Assembly (NCBI GenBank): GCA_019245415.1
Contig: JAFARO010000004.1
Location: forward strand, 558,001 to 622,000
DNA: 64,000 nucleotides
Origin: Alphaproteobacteria bacterium
GTDB lineage: Bacteria > Pseudomonadota > Alphaproteobacteria > Micropepsales > Micropepsaceae
Reading direction: 5' to 3'
Part shown: one piece after another, positions 41,241 through 50,536 of the stretch
Numbering within the stretch: the first letter of the stretch is position 1
How the letters are laid out: every line of letters begins with the position of its first letter
Notes under the pieces: model-generated
What the model was told of the DNA's origin: nothing
Database searches by the model: none
The model's input: only the letters and a program-made list of their open reading frames with translations
Position numbers and translations under genes: made by a program

Positions 41241-42023
41241 ATGGAATTGAACTCCTCGATCGCGGCGGTGGTCACCGGCGGCGCTTCCGGCCTCGGCGAA
41301 GCGACGGCGCGCGCGCTGGCGAAACGCGGCGTCAAGGTGGCGCTCCTCGACATGAACAAGACCAAGGGCGAGGCGGTCGCGGCCGAGATCGGCGGCGTGT
41401 TCTGCGAAGCCAACGTCACCGACGAGGCAAGCGTCGTGGCCGCCTTCGAGAAAGCTCGCCAGGCGCACGGCCAGGAACGCATCCTCGTCAACTGCGCCGG
41501 CACCGGCAACGCCATCAAGACGGCCTCGCGCGACAAGAAGACCGGCGAGACGCGCCGCTTCCCGAGCGACGCCTTCAACTTCATCATCCAGATCAATCTG
41601 GTCGGCACCTATCGCTGCATCGCGATTTCTGCGCAGGGCATGCTCTCGCTCGAGCCGCTGGCGGGCGGCGAGCGCGGTGCCATCGTCAACACCGCCTCGG
41701 TGGCGGCGCAGGACGGACAGATCGGACAGGCCGCCTATACCGCGTCGAAGGCCGGCATCAACGGCCTCACGCTCGTCGTCGCGCGCGACCTGGCGCAGGA
41801 AGGCATCCGCTGCAACACCATCATGCCGGGACTGTTCAACACCCCGCTGCTCGGCGCCGCGCCGGAGAACGTCAAGCAGGCGCTCGGCGCCCAGGTGCCG
41901 TTCCCGCCGCGCCTCGGCAATCCGCCGGAGTATGCCTCGCTGGCGTTGGAGATGATCACCAATCCCTACTTCAACGGCGAATGCGTCCGCCTCGACGGCG
42001 CGATCAGGATGGCGCCGCGGTAG
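41241..42023 (+). CDS. Short-chain dehydrogenase, 3-hydroxyacyl-CoA dehydrogenase type 2-like
   Basis: The 260-residue SDR has the NAD site VTGGASGLGEATARAL (about 11-26), NCAGTG at 84-89, and the catalytic Ser153, Tyr166 and Lys170 (YTASK). The insert with TASRDKKTGETRRFP and the C-terminal MITNPYFNGECVRLDGAIRM match the HSD10-type 3-hydroxyacyl-CoA dehydrogenases that act on branched or short acyl-CoA. NAD rather than NADP is suggested by the Asp after LL (LLDMNK). It follows the thioesterase gene and ends at a composite palindromic repeat. Confidence 0.9.
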   Translation: MELNSSIAAVVTGGASGLGEATARALAKRGVKVALLDMNKTKGEAVAAEIGGVFCEANVTDEASVVAAFEKARQAHGQERILVNCAGTGNAIKTASRDKKTGETRRFPSDAFNFIIQINLVGTYRCIAISAQGMLSLEPLAGGERGAIVNTASVAAQDGQIGQAAYTASKAGINGLTLVVARDLAQEGIRCNTIMPGLFNTPLLGAAPENVKQALGAQVPFPPRLGNPPEYASLALEMITNPYFNGECVRLDGAIRMAPR

Positions 42024-42027
42024 TTCT

Positions 42028-42146
42028 TATCCTCCCCCGTTTACGGGGGAGGTGGCGCGCAGCGCCGGAGGGGGCGGCAAGCGACGCGCCCCCTCCGTCT
42101 CGGCGCTGACGCGCCGATCCACCTCCCCCGTAAACGGGGGAGGATC
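42028..42146. repeat. Composite palindromic repeat, full copy (CCTCCCCCGT family)
   Basis: Two perfect palindromes with arms CCTCCCCCGT and ACGGGGGAGG (42031-42052 and 42122-42143) bound the element in opposite orientation, as at 15218-15347. The centre differs in length (119 versus 130 bp) and sequence but again contains GGCGCGTCAGCGC-type inverted pieces. Confidence 0.85.
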
Positions 42147-42193
42147 AGAAGAGTGGTGTCGCGGTGCCGCTTGCGCCATGCCACCCTGTCCCC

Positions 42194-42712
42194 ATGACCG
42201 AATCGCTCGTCCAGTCGTGGCACGATTACTTCGTCACCGTGGCGCAGGTCAGCGCGACCTTGGCCGGGTTGTTGTTCGTCGGTCTCACGATCAGCCTCGG
42301 CCACATGCTGTCGGTGCGCGGCTATCTCTACCGCGCCTGGGCGGCGCTGTTCCTGCAGTTCGAGGCGCTGGTGATCGGGCTCTTCACTCTCATCCCCACG
42401 CAGCCGCCGGCAGCGCTCGGGGGTGAATACATCGCGACGGGATTGGGCGTGCTGGCCGCGATCCGCGTCTTCGGCCACTACTTCCCCGAGGACGAGCGCT
42501 CCCATGTGCTGGGCTCGAAGGGCGCGCGGCTGACGCGCGAGGTGCTTATCCACACCGCGACCTTGCTGCCGGTGCTCGCGGGCACGCTTGTCATTGCCGG
42601 CAGCGGGCGCGCCTTCTTCTGGCTGATCCCGTCGCAGGTGATCGGACTATATCTCTCCTTCGGACTGGCCTGGGTGTTCGCCATCGAGATTCCCAGGCGG
42701 GCGCAGGAATAA
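42194..42712 (+). CDS. Four-span membrane protein of unknown function
   Basis: The 172-residue protein begins MTESLVQSWHDYFVTVAQVS and has four hydrophobic segments: about 20-42 (TLAGLLFVGLTISLGHML), 50-72, 118-140 (IHTATLLPVLAGTLVIAG) and 147-167. It has no known motif. The start at 42194 was chosen over an upstream in-frame codon because it begins closer to the first helix. It ends 4 bp before the end of the convergent YghU-like gene. Confidence 0.7.
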   Translation: MTESLVQSWHDYFVTVAQVSATLAGLLFVGLTISLGHMLSVRGYLYRAWAALFLQFEALVIGLFTLIPTQPPAALGGEYIATGLGVLAAIRVFGHYFPEDERSHVLGSKGARLTREVLIHTATLLPVLAGTLVIAGSGRAFFWLIPSQVIGLYLSFGLAWVFAIEIPRRAQE

Positions 42713-42716
42713 CCCC

Positions 42717-43592
42717 TCAGCCCGCCTTCTCCTGCAGCTTGTCCATCGTCTTGGTGTCGAAGTCCGACGCCTCATGGCGCTCCAATAGCTGGCCGCTGGG
42801 CTCGCCCCAGGCGCGATTGACCTTGCGCCCACGCTGCACGGCGGGTCGCGCGGAGAACGCATCCATCCAGCGGTTGACGTGCTTGTAGCTGGCAACGTCC
42901 AGGAACTCGCCGGCCTCGTACAACAGGCCCTTGACCAGCCCGCCATACCAGGGCGCAATCGCCATGTCGGCGATGGAGTATTCGTCGCCCGCCATCCATT
43001 GCCGGTCGGCGAGATTGCGGTCGAGCACGTCGAGCTGGCGCTTTACTTCCATGGCGAAGCGGTCGATGGCGTATTCGATCTTCACTGGCGCATAGGCATA
43101 GAAATGCCCGAAGCCACCGCCCAGATAGGGCGCGGCGCCCATCTGCCAGAACAGCCAGTTGAGCGCTTCGGTGCGCGCGTGATGCTCCCTGGGCAGGAAG
43201 GCGCCGAACTTCTCCGCGAGATAAAGCAGGATCGAGCCCGACTCGAAGATGCGCGTGGGCGTGGGCGTCGAACGGTCGAGCAGCGCCGGAATCTTGGAAT
43301 TGGGATTGATCGCGACGAAGCCGGAGCCGAACTGGTCGCCGCCCTGGATGTTGATCAGCCAGGCATCGTATTCCGCGCCCGTATGGCCGGCCGCGAGCAG
43401 TTCTTCGAGCATCACCGTGACCTTCACGCCGTTGGGCGTGGCGAGCGAGTAAAGCTGCAGCGGGTGACGGCCGGCCGGAAGCTCCTTGTCATGCGTCGGG
43501 CCCGCGATCGGTCGGTTGATGTTGGCGAAACGCCCGCCGCTCTCCTTGTTCCAGCTCCACACTTTCGGCGGCACATAGTCTTCGGTGGTCAT
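42717..43592 (-). CDS. yghU: YghU-type glutathione S-transferase
   Basis: The 291-residue protein has the extended N-terminus of the YghU group (YVPPKVWSWNKESGGRFANIN), then the thioredoxin-like half with QLYSLATPNGVKVTVMLEEL and NPNSKIPALLD, and ESGSILLYLAEKFG for glutathione binding. The helical half includes NWLFWQMGAAPYLGGGFGHF. YghU proteins act as glutathione-dependent disulfide-bond oxidoreductases that bind two glutathiones. The start at 43592 is the usual length for the family. Confidence 0.92.
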   Translation of the reverse strand: MTTEDYVPPKVWSWNKESGGRFANINRPIAGPTHDKELPAGRHPLQLYSLATPNGVKVTVMLEELLAAGHTGAEYDAWLINIQGGDQFGSGFVAINPNSKIPALLDRSTPTPTRIFESGSILLYLAEKFGAFLPREHHARTEALNWLFWQMGAAPYLGGGFGHFYAYAPVKIEYAIDRFAMEVKRQLDVLDRNLADRQWMAGDEYSIADMAIAPWYGGLVKGLLYEAGEFLDVASYKHVNRWMDAFSARPAVQRGRKVNRAWGEPSGQLLERHEASDFDTKTMDKLQEKAG

Positions 43593-43697
43593 TATCGAGC
43601 TCCAGGGCGAGTGCAATGGACGGAGCATAGCAGTACGGCGCATGTTCGATTAGCGGCTATGGGATTGTTCAGCGCAAATGGTGTTGAATGGAATTTG

Positions 43698-43808
43698 ACG
43701 CGCCCTCCTTCGAGGCTCGCTGCGCTCGCACCTCAGGATGACGCTACTGTTAGCAGTAGGCGCGTCACCCTGAGGTGCGAGGCCGAAGGCCACGCCTCGA
43801 AGGGCGAC
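43698..43808. repeat. Palindromic intergenic repeat (CCTTCGAGGC family)
   Basis: Inverted arms run from CGCCCTCCTTCGAGGC to GCCTCGAAGGGCG, with an inner CACCTCAGGATGACG/CGTCACCCTGAGGTG pair. A related copy lies at 52392. It fills the 241-bp gap between two minus-strand genes. Confidence 0.85.
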
Positions 43809-43833
43809 GTGCCGATGCTCGATCGGTAGGACT

Positions 43834-46800
43834 TCACCGCGCCGCCAACTCGCGGATCTGGCTGTTGGCGAGCGTGAACTTGGCGATCGAGAGTTCGCCG
43901 GTGGCTTCGACCGCGGCGAGAAACGACTTGGCGCGCTCCAGCCGCTCGCGGTTGCGCTCGACCCAGGCCTTGGCGGCGGCGGCGCCGTCATGGCGGTCGG
44001 CCCTGGGCTTCTTCGTGTCGAGCAGCGAAAGCGCATCCGAGGTCAGTGCGCGCTGCGCGGCGAAAAGATCGTCGTTGAGGCGCCGGACCGCGAGCCGGTC
44101 CCAATGCTCGAGGCCGACGATGCGGCGGCTCAGCCCGCGCAGCTTGTCGATGCCGACCAGGGCGCCGATGCAGAAATAGGCGCCGGCCACCAGATCCACG
44201 CTCAATCCACGCGAGGCGGCAAGCTGCGCGATCTCGGGCGAGGTGCCGAACAAGGGCAGCGCGCCGATCTCGTCGGCGAGGTCGTGCGGCACGCCGGCCT
44301 TCTCCAGTTCGGCGATGCGCGCCAAGGTGTCCTCGCGCTCGTAGGACGAGATCAGGCCTTCGAAGGTGCCCTTCAGGGCCTCGATGCCCGAGCGATAGAG
44401 CTTGATGGTCGAGGCGAAGTCGGCATCGGCCGGCACATTGGCGAGGAACCACAGGCCCAGCCGGCGCAGCAGCTCGGCGATGTCGGTGTACATCGAGATC
44501 TGAGCCGCGGCGTCGACCTTGCCGTCGAGCGCGTCGACCCGCGCCTTCAGGGCGGAGAGATCGAAGGCGCCTTCGGCGACGACCGAGACTCGCACCACTT
44601 CGGCGCCGCTGGCGCCCGTCATCTCCTTCATGCGCGCGACGAACACCGGCCCGGCGAGGTTGACGATGCGGTTGGCGAGCACGTCAGTGACGATCTCGCG
44701 CCGCAGGCGGTGGCTTTGGAGCTCCTTGGGCAGGCGTTCGACCGCCTTTGCCGGAAAGTAGCTGGCAAGCTCATTGGCGAAATGCGGATCGTCGGGCAGC
44801 GCGCTCGCCAGCAGCTCGTCCTTGAGGTCGAGCTTGGCATAGGCAAGCAAGACCGCGAGTTCCGGCCGGGTGAGGCCGCGATCGTTCTGCGCGCGGACGC
44901 GCAGCTGCGCGTCGTCGGGCAGGAATTCCACCGCGCGGTCCAGCCGCCCGCGCGCTTCCAGGTCGCGCATGTAGCGGCCATGGGCGTCGAGATCCTTCGC
45001 CGCGCGCGACTGCGCCACCGAAAGCGTCAGCGTCTGGTCGTAATTGTCCTGCAGCACGTGCGCGGCGACGTCTTCCGTCATCTCGATCAGCAGCGCGTCG
45101 CGCGCTTCGCCGGTCATCTCGCCGCGGCGCATCGGGCCGCTGAACAGGATCTTCAAATTCACTTCGTGGTCGGAGGTGTCGACGCCGGCGGAATTGTCGA
45201 TGGCGTCGGTGTTGATGCGCCCGCCTGCATGGGCGAACTCGACGCGGCCGAGCTGGGTGACGCCGAGATTGGCGCCTTCGCCGATCACCTTGGCGCGCAC
45301 CTCGGCGCCGTTGACGCGCACCGCGTCGTTGGCGCGGTCGCCGACGTCGAGATTGCTCTGGCTCGCCGCCTTGACGAAGGTGCCGATGCCGCCGAACCAC
45401 AACAGATCGATATCGGCCTTGAGCAGCGCCTTCATCAGCTCCGCCGGCGTGGCGCTGTCGGCGGAAAGGCCGGTCAGCGCCTTCACCTGCGGCGACAATG
45501 CAATCTGCTTCAAGTCTCGCGCGAAGACGCCGCCGCCCTTGGAAATCAGGCTCCTGTCGTAATCGGCCCAGCTCGAGCGCGGCAGGTCGAACATGCGTTG
45601 GCGCTCGGCGAAGCTCTCGGCCGTGTCGGGATCGGGATCGATGAAGATGTGGCGGTGGTCGAAAGCCGCAAGCAGGCGTGTGCATTTGGACAGCAGCATG
45701 CCGTTGCCGAAGACGTCGCCCGACATGTCGCCGACGCCGACCACGGTGAACGGCTCTTTCTGGATGTCGCGGCCCATCTCGCGGAAATGGCGCTTGACCG
45801 CTTCCCAGGCGCCGCGCGCGGTGATGCCCATCTTCTTGTGGTCGTAGCCATGGCTTCCGCCGCTGGCAAAGGCGTCGCCCAGCCAGAAACCGCGCGCTTC
45901 CGCGATGCCGTTGGCGATGTCGGAGAAGGTCGCGGTGCCCTTGTCGGCGGCGACAACGAGATAGGGATCGTCGCCGTCATGGCGCACGCAGTCCGGCGGC
46001 GGCACCACGCTGCCGTCGAAATGCAGATTGTCGGTCACGTCGAGCAAGGCGCCGATGAAGACCTTGTAGGCGGCGATGCCCGCGTCCATGAACTGCTCGC
46101 GCGTCGGCGCCGCTGGCATCTGCTTGGGGAAGAAGCCGCCCTTGGCGCCGACCGGCACGATCACCGCGTTCTTGACCTGCTGCGCCTTGACCAGGCCCAG
46201 CACCTCGGTGCGGAAATCCTCGCGCCGGTCCGACCAGCGGATGCCGCCGCGCGCCACCTTGCCGAAGCGCAGATGCACGCCCTCGACAAGCGGCGAATAG
46301 ACGGAGATCTCCACCAGCGGCCGCGGCGCCGGAAGCTCGTCGAGCTTCTGCGAGTCGAGTTTCATCGCGAAGGCCTGCGCGCCCGGCTGGTAGAAATTGG
46401 TGCGCAGCACGCAGGCCATGACGTTGCGCAGGCGGCGGATGATGCGGTCGTCGTCGAGGCTGGGGACGTCGCCCAGCGCCTTGTCGATGCGCGTCTGGGT
46501 CAGCCGCACGCGGCCCTCGCGCCGTTCGCCTTCCTTGGGATCGTTGCGCGCATGGAAAAGCTCGACCAGGAGCTTGGCGATGTCCGGATTTCGCGCCAGC
46601 GCCTGCTCCATATAATCCTGGCTGAAGGTGACGCCGGCCTGGCGCAGATATTTCGCCGCCGCGCGCAGGATCGTCACGTCGCGCCACGACAGCCCGGCGC
46701 GGATCACCAGCCGGTTGAAGCCGTCGTTCTCCGCCGCGCGCGACACCACCGCTCCGAAAGCGTCCTCCAGCGGTCCCTTGATGTCGTCGAGCGCGGCATG

Positions 46801-48621
46801 GGCGCCATCGGTGCGCTCCATCTGGAAGTCGAGCACGATGCAGTCGTGATTGACGCCGTGGTCGTCCTTGAAGCGGACGGTGAAGGAATCCTCCGCGATC
46901 ACCTTCATGCCGAGATTCTCGAAGATCGGCAGGGTGGTGGAGAGCGGCATCACCGGCCCGTGCATATAGAGCTTGAAGCGCACCGCGTTGGCCGCGTCGC
47001 CGTCCTTGCGGTAGGCGCGCGCCTTCAGCGGCAGGCCCTGCTCCAATTCCACCAGATCGATCGCGGCCTCTTGCGGCGGGAAGATGCCGGTATAGCCGGG
47101 CGAGAAACGCGCCTCGCGCGCCTGATAGAGACGCGTGCCTTCGCTCTCGCCATGGCGCGCGGCGAGCGCATCGGCGAAACCGTCGTCCCAGGTGCGGATG
47201 GCGTCGCGGATGCGCTCCTCCAGCGCCCGCGGCTCGACCTTGGGCCGCGGCCCGTCGTCGCGGCCGACGATGTAGTGCACGCGCGCCAGGGGCGTATCGT
47301 CGAGCACCGGCGTCGCCGCCGAGGTGCGGCCCTGGAACGCGTCGGCCAGGATCGCGTGGATGGTTTCGCGCGCCTGGGTGTCGTAGCGGTCGCGCGGCAC
47401 GAAGACGAGGGCGGAGACGAAGCGGTCGAAGCGGTCGAAGCGCAGGAAGACGCGCACCTTGGGCCGCTCGCCGAGCTTGAGGATGCCGAGCGCGGTTTCG
47501 AACAGCTCGTCCTCGGAGATCTGGAACAGCTCTTCGCGCGGAAAATTGTCGAGGATGTGCGCCAGGGCCTTGCCGTCATGGCTGTTGGGCACCAGGCCCG
47601 CGCGGCTCTTCACCTTTTCGACCTTGTGGCGGAGCAGCGGGATCTCGCTCGGGCGCCGGCTATAGGCGCCGGAAGTGAAGAGGCCGACGAAGCGCCGCTC
47701 GCCAGTCAGGTTGCCCTTGGCGTCGAAGGTCTTCACGCCGACGTAATCCATGTGCACGCGGCGGTGCACCAGCGAGCGCTCATTGGCCTTGGTGATGATG
47801 ATGGGCTCAGGCCGCGTCAGAAACTCGCGGATCTGCGGCGTCAGCGAGGCGCGGTCGGCGCCGCCGCGAAGCACGCGCGCCTCGCCGTCGCGCAGCACGC
47901 CGAGGCCGCTTTCCAGCACCGGCACCAGCCGGCCTTCGCCGTCGGACTGGAAATGGTAGTCGCGGCAGCCCAGGAAAGTGAAATGGTTGTCGCCCAGCCA
48001 TTCGAGGAAGGCGAGGTATTCGTCGAGATCCTGCTTGCCGACCGCCGGCGGATGCGCGCGCAGCCCCGCCTCGGACTCCTTCAGCTTGTCCAGCATCGCG
48101 CGCCAGTCCTGCACCGCTTCGAACACCTGCACGAAGACCTTGCGCAACGCCGCGACGATCGCCTGGCAGCGCTGCAGGTCGTGCACCGGCTCGAGCGCGG
48201 CGACGATGACGCTGGTCTGCCGGCCGCCGAAATCGACGATGGGATGGAACACCGCTCGCACCCGCACGCCTTGCGCATGCAGTTCGCCCATCGCGGAGTC
48301 GAACAGGAACGGCATGTCGTCGTTGATGGCGATGAGCACGCTCTCATTGCGTGGATAGTCGGGCCAGTCGTTGCCGGGCAGGAAGAGGTCGACCGCGCTG
48401 TTGCCGGGCTTGCGCGCCATCAGCCGCGCCTGTGCCATCCGGCTCAGCGCGGCCAGCGCCTCGGGGGCCAGGCGGTTGATGTCTTCGGGCGCCGCGTTGC
48501 GATAGAGCGCGTCGAAGAAATCGCTCTCGCCCTTGTGCAGCTTTCGGCCGCGCGCCAAGCGCTCGGCCGCTTCCTCCTCGACATCGATGTGGGCTTGGCT
48601 GCGCGCGGGGGCGACATTCAT
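43834..48621 (-). CDS. gdhZ: NAD-specific glutamate dehydrogenase, large (GDH-180) type
   Basis: The 1595-residue enzyme deaminates glutamate to 2-oxoglutarate with NAD and so feeds the TCA cycle. The long N-terminal regulatory half has ACT-like and helical repeats; the catalytic core begins near residue 780 with RGGIRWSDRREDFRTEVLG and has KAQQVKNAVIVPVGAKGG, which includes the substrate-binding Lys region. The dinucleotide domain follows (VVGVGDMSGDVFGNGML). The length is typical of the L_180 class. The Caulobacter counterpart GdhZ has been reported to link nutrient state to FtsZ ring control, so a cell-division link is possible here. It stands alone. Confidence 0.95.
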   Translation of the reverse strand: MNVAPARSQAHIDVEEEAAERLARGRKLHKGESDFFDALYRNAAPEDINRLAPEALAALSRMAQARLMARKPGNSAVDLFLPGNDWPDYPRNESVLIAINDDMPFLFDSAMGELHAQGVRVRAVFHPIVDFGGRQTSVIVAALEPVHDLQRCQAIVAALRKVFVQVFEAVQDWRAMLDKLKESEAGLRAHPPAVGKQDLDEYLAFLEWLGDNHFTFLGCRDYHFQSDGEGRLVPVLESGLGVLRDGEARVLRGGADRASLTPQIREFLTRPEPIIITKANERSLVHRRVHMDYVGVKTFDAKGNLTGERRFVGLFTSGAYSRRPSEIPLLRHKVEKVKSRAGLVPNSHDGKALAHILDNFPREELFQISEDELFETALGILKLGERPKVRVFLRFDRFDRFVSALVFVPRDRYDTQARETIHAILADAFQGRTSAATPVLDDTPLARVHYIVGRDDGPRPKVEPRALEERIRDAIRTWDDGFADALAARHGESEGTRLYQAREARFSPGYTGIFPPQEAAIDLVELEQGLPLKARAYRKDGDAANAVRFKLYMHGPVMPLSTTLPIFENLGMKVIAEDSFTVRFKDDHGVNHDCIVLDFQMERTDGAHAALDDIKGPLEDAFGAVVSRAAENDGFNRLVIRAGLSWRDVTILRAAAKYLRQAGVTFSQDYMEQALARNPDIAKLLVELFHARNDPKEGERREGRVRLTQTRIDKALGDVPSLDDDRIIRRLRNVMACVLRTNFYQPGAQAFAMKLDSQKLDELPAPRPLVEISVYSPLVEGVHLRFGKVARGGIRWSDRREDFRTEVLGLVKAQQVKNAVIVPVGAKGGFFPKQMPAAPTREQFMDAGIAAYKVFIGALLDVTDNLHFDGSVVPPPDCVRHDGDDPYLVVAADKGTATFSDIANGIAEARGFWLGDAFASGGSHGYDHKKMGITARGAWEAVKRHFREMGRDIQKEPFTVVGVGDMSGDVFGNGMLLSKCTRLLAAFDHRHIFIDPDPDTAESFAERQRMFDLPRSSWADYDRSLISKGGGVFARDLKQIALSPQVKALTGLSADSATPAELMKALLKADIDLLWFGGIGTFVKAASQSNLDVGDRANDAVRVNGAEVRAKVIGEGANLGVTQLGRVEFAHAGGRINTDAIDNSAGVDTSDHEVNLKILFSGPMRRGEMTGEARDALLIEMTEDVAAHVLQDNYDQTLTLSVAQSRAAKDLDAHGRYMRDLEARGRLDRAVEFLPDDAQLRVRAQNDRGLTRPELAVLLAYAKLDLKDELLASALPDDPHFANELASYFPAKAVERLPKELQSHRLRREIVTDVLANRIVNLAGPVFVARMKEMTGASGAEVVRVSVVAEGAFDLSALKARVDALDGKVDAAAQISMYTDIAELLRRLGLWFLANVPADADFASTIKLYRSGIEALKGTFEGLISSYEREDTLARIAELEKAGVPHDLADEIGALPLFGTSPEIAQLAASRGLSVDLVAGAYFCIGALVGIDKLRGLSRRIVGLEHWDRLAVRRLNDDLFAAQRALTSDALSLLDTKKPRADRHDGAAAAKAWVERNRERLERAKSFLAAVEATGELSIAKFTLANSQIRELAAR

Positions 48622-48780
48622 GGGTGGGGCTTGTCGGAGGATGGCGGCGCGATCTTAGGGCGCCGCGCGCGCGGCGGGAACCGGTAATCTCCAAATACCA
48701 ATGGATCCTCGCTCCGCCGGTTTCAGGGGCAAGGGGTAATCCCGACGTCAGGTATTAGGCATCGACCGCGGTATTCTGCT

Positions 48781-49458
48781 CTAGCCCTGCTGCATCCCTG
48801 TCAGGTCGCCGATCTCGGTGGCGCGGGTGACGAAGCGGCTGCCGGCGGCGACGCTGACGCCGAGCGCGGCGCAGGCGATGAGAACGAAGATGGCACCGAA
48901 ATCGCCGGCCGCGAGCGGCTTCAGGATCGACGCCGCCGCGACCATCAGGGCCGCCGGCGCCAGGAAGAACATCGTCGAGTCCCGCTCGCGCAGGATCAGC
49001 GCGACGATGGTTGCCGCGCCCGTGACGAACAGCACCACGGCCGCGATGTTGGCGGCCGGCGGCAGCACCAGGAATGCGCCCGAGCCCCAGGCCGCGCCTG
49101 CGAACAGCATTGCGGCCCGGAAATCGCGGGAGAAGACGACGAGTGCCGGCCGCTCGAACGGCCTCAGGATGGCGCTGCGGTAAATGATTCCGATCGCGCC
49201 GGCCGCCGCGCCGACAAACGTGATCCACGCCGCGGCTTGTGCCGATTGCGGGCCGGCGAACAGCACCACCGCGCAGGCCATCAGCGCCAGCGCGGCGGCG
49301 GCCTGGATCGAGCGGCCGAGCAGGTTCGCGAGCTGGGAGGTCTCCTCCGCCTCGCGGTGCAGCGCAGCAAGGCGCGCCAGCGGCGGTTTTGCGGGTGCGT
49401 CCGGCTCGGGGGCGGAAACGCCCGTCAACGGGCGGTCTGCGGCTAACGGCATGGACAT
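48781..49458 (-). CDS. Six-span membrane protein of unknown function
   Basis: The 225-residue protein has a cytoplasmic N-terminus of about 45 residues (LARLAALHREAEETSQLAN) and six hydrophobic segments in pairs from about 50 to 205 (AAALALMACAVVLFAG; AAVVLFVTGAATIVALIL; FGAIFVLIACAALGVSVAAG). No motif is recognised. Its start faces the exonuclease gene across 97 bp that hold a perfect CtrA-type site 52 bp upstream of this gene. That spacing is reasonable for a CtrA-regulated promoter. Confidence 0.7.
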   Translation of the reverse strand: MSMPLAADRPLTGVSAPEPDAPAKPPLARLAALHREAEETSQLANLLGRSIQAAAALALMACAVVLFAGPQSAQAAAWITFVGAAAGAIGIIYRSAILRPFERPALVVFSRDFRAAMLFAGAAWGSGAFLVLPPAANIAAVVLFVTGAATIVALILRERDSTMFFLAPAALMVAAASILKPLAAGDFGAIFVLIACAALGVSVAAGSRFVTRATEIGDLTGMQQG

Positions 49459-49510
49459 GGCTCCCTCCCAGGGTATGCCAGCGATACGGGCATACGCTCT
49501 GCCTCGAGGA

Positions 49511-49525
49511 TTAAGAATGCCTTAA
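49511..49525 (-). promoter_or_regulatory. CtrA-type site in a divergent promoter
   Basis: TTAAGAATGCCTTAA is a perfect TTAA-N7-TTAA match in the 97-bp space between the membrane protein gene (52 bp away) and the exonuclease gene (30 bp away). The site is symmetrical, so the direction of control is open. Confidence 0.65.
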
Positions 49526-49555
49526 TGAAGCCATGGTTCCCGATTCGATGCGCCG

Positions 49556-50143
49556 ATGAGCATTTTTCCACAGATTCGTGCCGTGGTGTTCGACCTCGAA
49601 TTCACCGCCTGGGCGGGTTCGATGGCGCATCGCTGGCTGAGGCCGGGCGAATTCACGGAGCTCGTCCAGATCGGCGCGCTGCGGGTGGACGCGCGGAGCT
49701 TCGCGGTCGAGGAGACGCTCGACGTGCTGGTCAAGCCGCGCCTCAACCCCGTGCTGTCGGACTACTTCATCGCGCTGACCGGCATCGGCAACGAGGAACT
49801 CGCCGCGCGCGGGATCGATTTCGCCCAGGCCTATGCGCGCTTCGTCGAATTCGCGCAGGGCTGCACGATCTTCGCCTTCGGCCGCGACGATCTGATCTTC
49901 GAGGCGAACGTGAAGCTCTACGGGATCAGGGACGCGCCGGCGATGCCGCGCTACGTCAACATCGTGCCCTGGCTGATCGAGAACGGCATCGATCCCAAGG
50001 GCCGCAACGCCTGCGACGTCGGACCGCTTTGCGGCGTGCCGTTCGAGGGCCAGAAGCACAACGCGCTGGCCGACACGCGCTCGGTGCTGTCGGGCATCGC
50101 GGCGCTGGTCGCACGCGGCGCGCGCAATCCGCTGCTCGCATGA
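49556..50143 (+). CDS. DEDDh-type 3'-5' exonuclease domain protein
   Basis: The 195-residue protein has the exonuclease motifs: VVFDLEFTAWAGS (ExoI, with Asp and Glu), FGRDDLIFEANVKLYG (ExoII, with Asp) and HNALADTRSVLSG (ExoIII, His and Asp). It may trim RNA or DNA 3' ends; similar stand-alone proteins include oligoribonuclease-like and ERI1-like enzymes, and ERI1-like is favoured by the length and the FDLEFT form. The downstream cupin gene overlaps by 4 bp (ATGA). Confidence 0.85.
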   Translation: MSIFPQIRAVVFDLEFTAWAGSMAHRWLRPGEFTELVQIGALRVDARSFAVEETLDVLVKPRLNPVLSDYFIALTGIGNEELAARGIDFAQAYARFVEFAQGCTIFAFGRDDLIFEANVKLYGIRDAPAMPRYVNIVPWLIENGIDPKGRNACDVGPLCGVPFEGQKHNALADTRSVLSGIAALVARGARNPLLA

Positions 50144-50523
50144 GCGACGAGGCGGATCGATGGATCGCGCTGCTGGGGCTCAAGCCGCATCCCGAGGGCG
50201 GACATTACCGCGAGACATTTCGCGATGCGGGCAATCCGCGCGCGCATTCCACCGCGATCTATTTCCTGTTGCGCGAAGGAGAAATCTCGCGCCGCCACCG
50301 CATCGATGCCGCGGAGGTCTGGCACTTCTATCGCGGCGCGCCGCTCGAGCTCACCATCGGCGGGGAACGCCGCGTGCTCGGACCCGATCTCGAAAGCGGC
50401 GAGCGGCCACAGCTCGTCGTGCCCGCGCGCGTCTGGCAGAGCGCGCGCCCGCTCGGCGCGTACACGCTCGCCGGCTGCACCGTGGCGCCGGGGTTCGCGT
50501 TCGAAGGTTTCGAGTTGGGCTAG
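50140..50523 (+). CDS. Cupin family protein (DUF985)
   Basis: The 127-residue protein shows the DUF985 cupin pattern: LGLKPHPEGGHYRETFRD, then STAIYFLLREGEISRRHRIDAAEVWHFYRGAPLEL and VPARVWQSARPLGAYTLAGCTVAPGFAFEGF. His residues and a Glu suited to metal binding are in place. The family is of uncertain activity. Its ATG overlaps the exonuclease stop codon, so the two are translated together. Confidence 0.9.
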   Translation: MSDEADRWIALLGLKPHPEGGHYRETFRDAGNPRAHSTAIYFLLREGEISRRHRIDAAEVWHFYRGAPLELTIGGERRVLGPDLESGERPQLVVPARVWQSARPLGAYTLAGCTVAPGFAFEGFELG

Positions 50524-50536
50524 CGCCGTCGATCTT

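Noticed and set aside
43990-48687. A plus-strand open frame of about 1565 codons antisense to the glutamate dehydrogenase gene
   Set aside because: At this G+C content the frame antisense to a real gene often stays open. The predicted protein is Arg/His/Gly/Ala-rich with no domains, while the minus strand reads a full-length, well-known enzyme.
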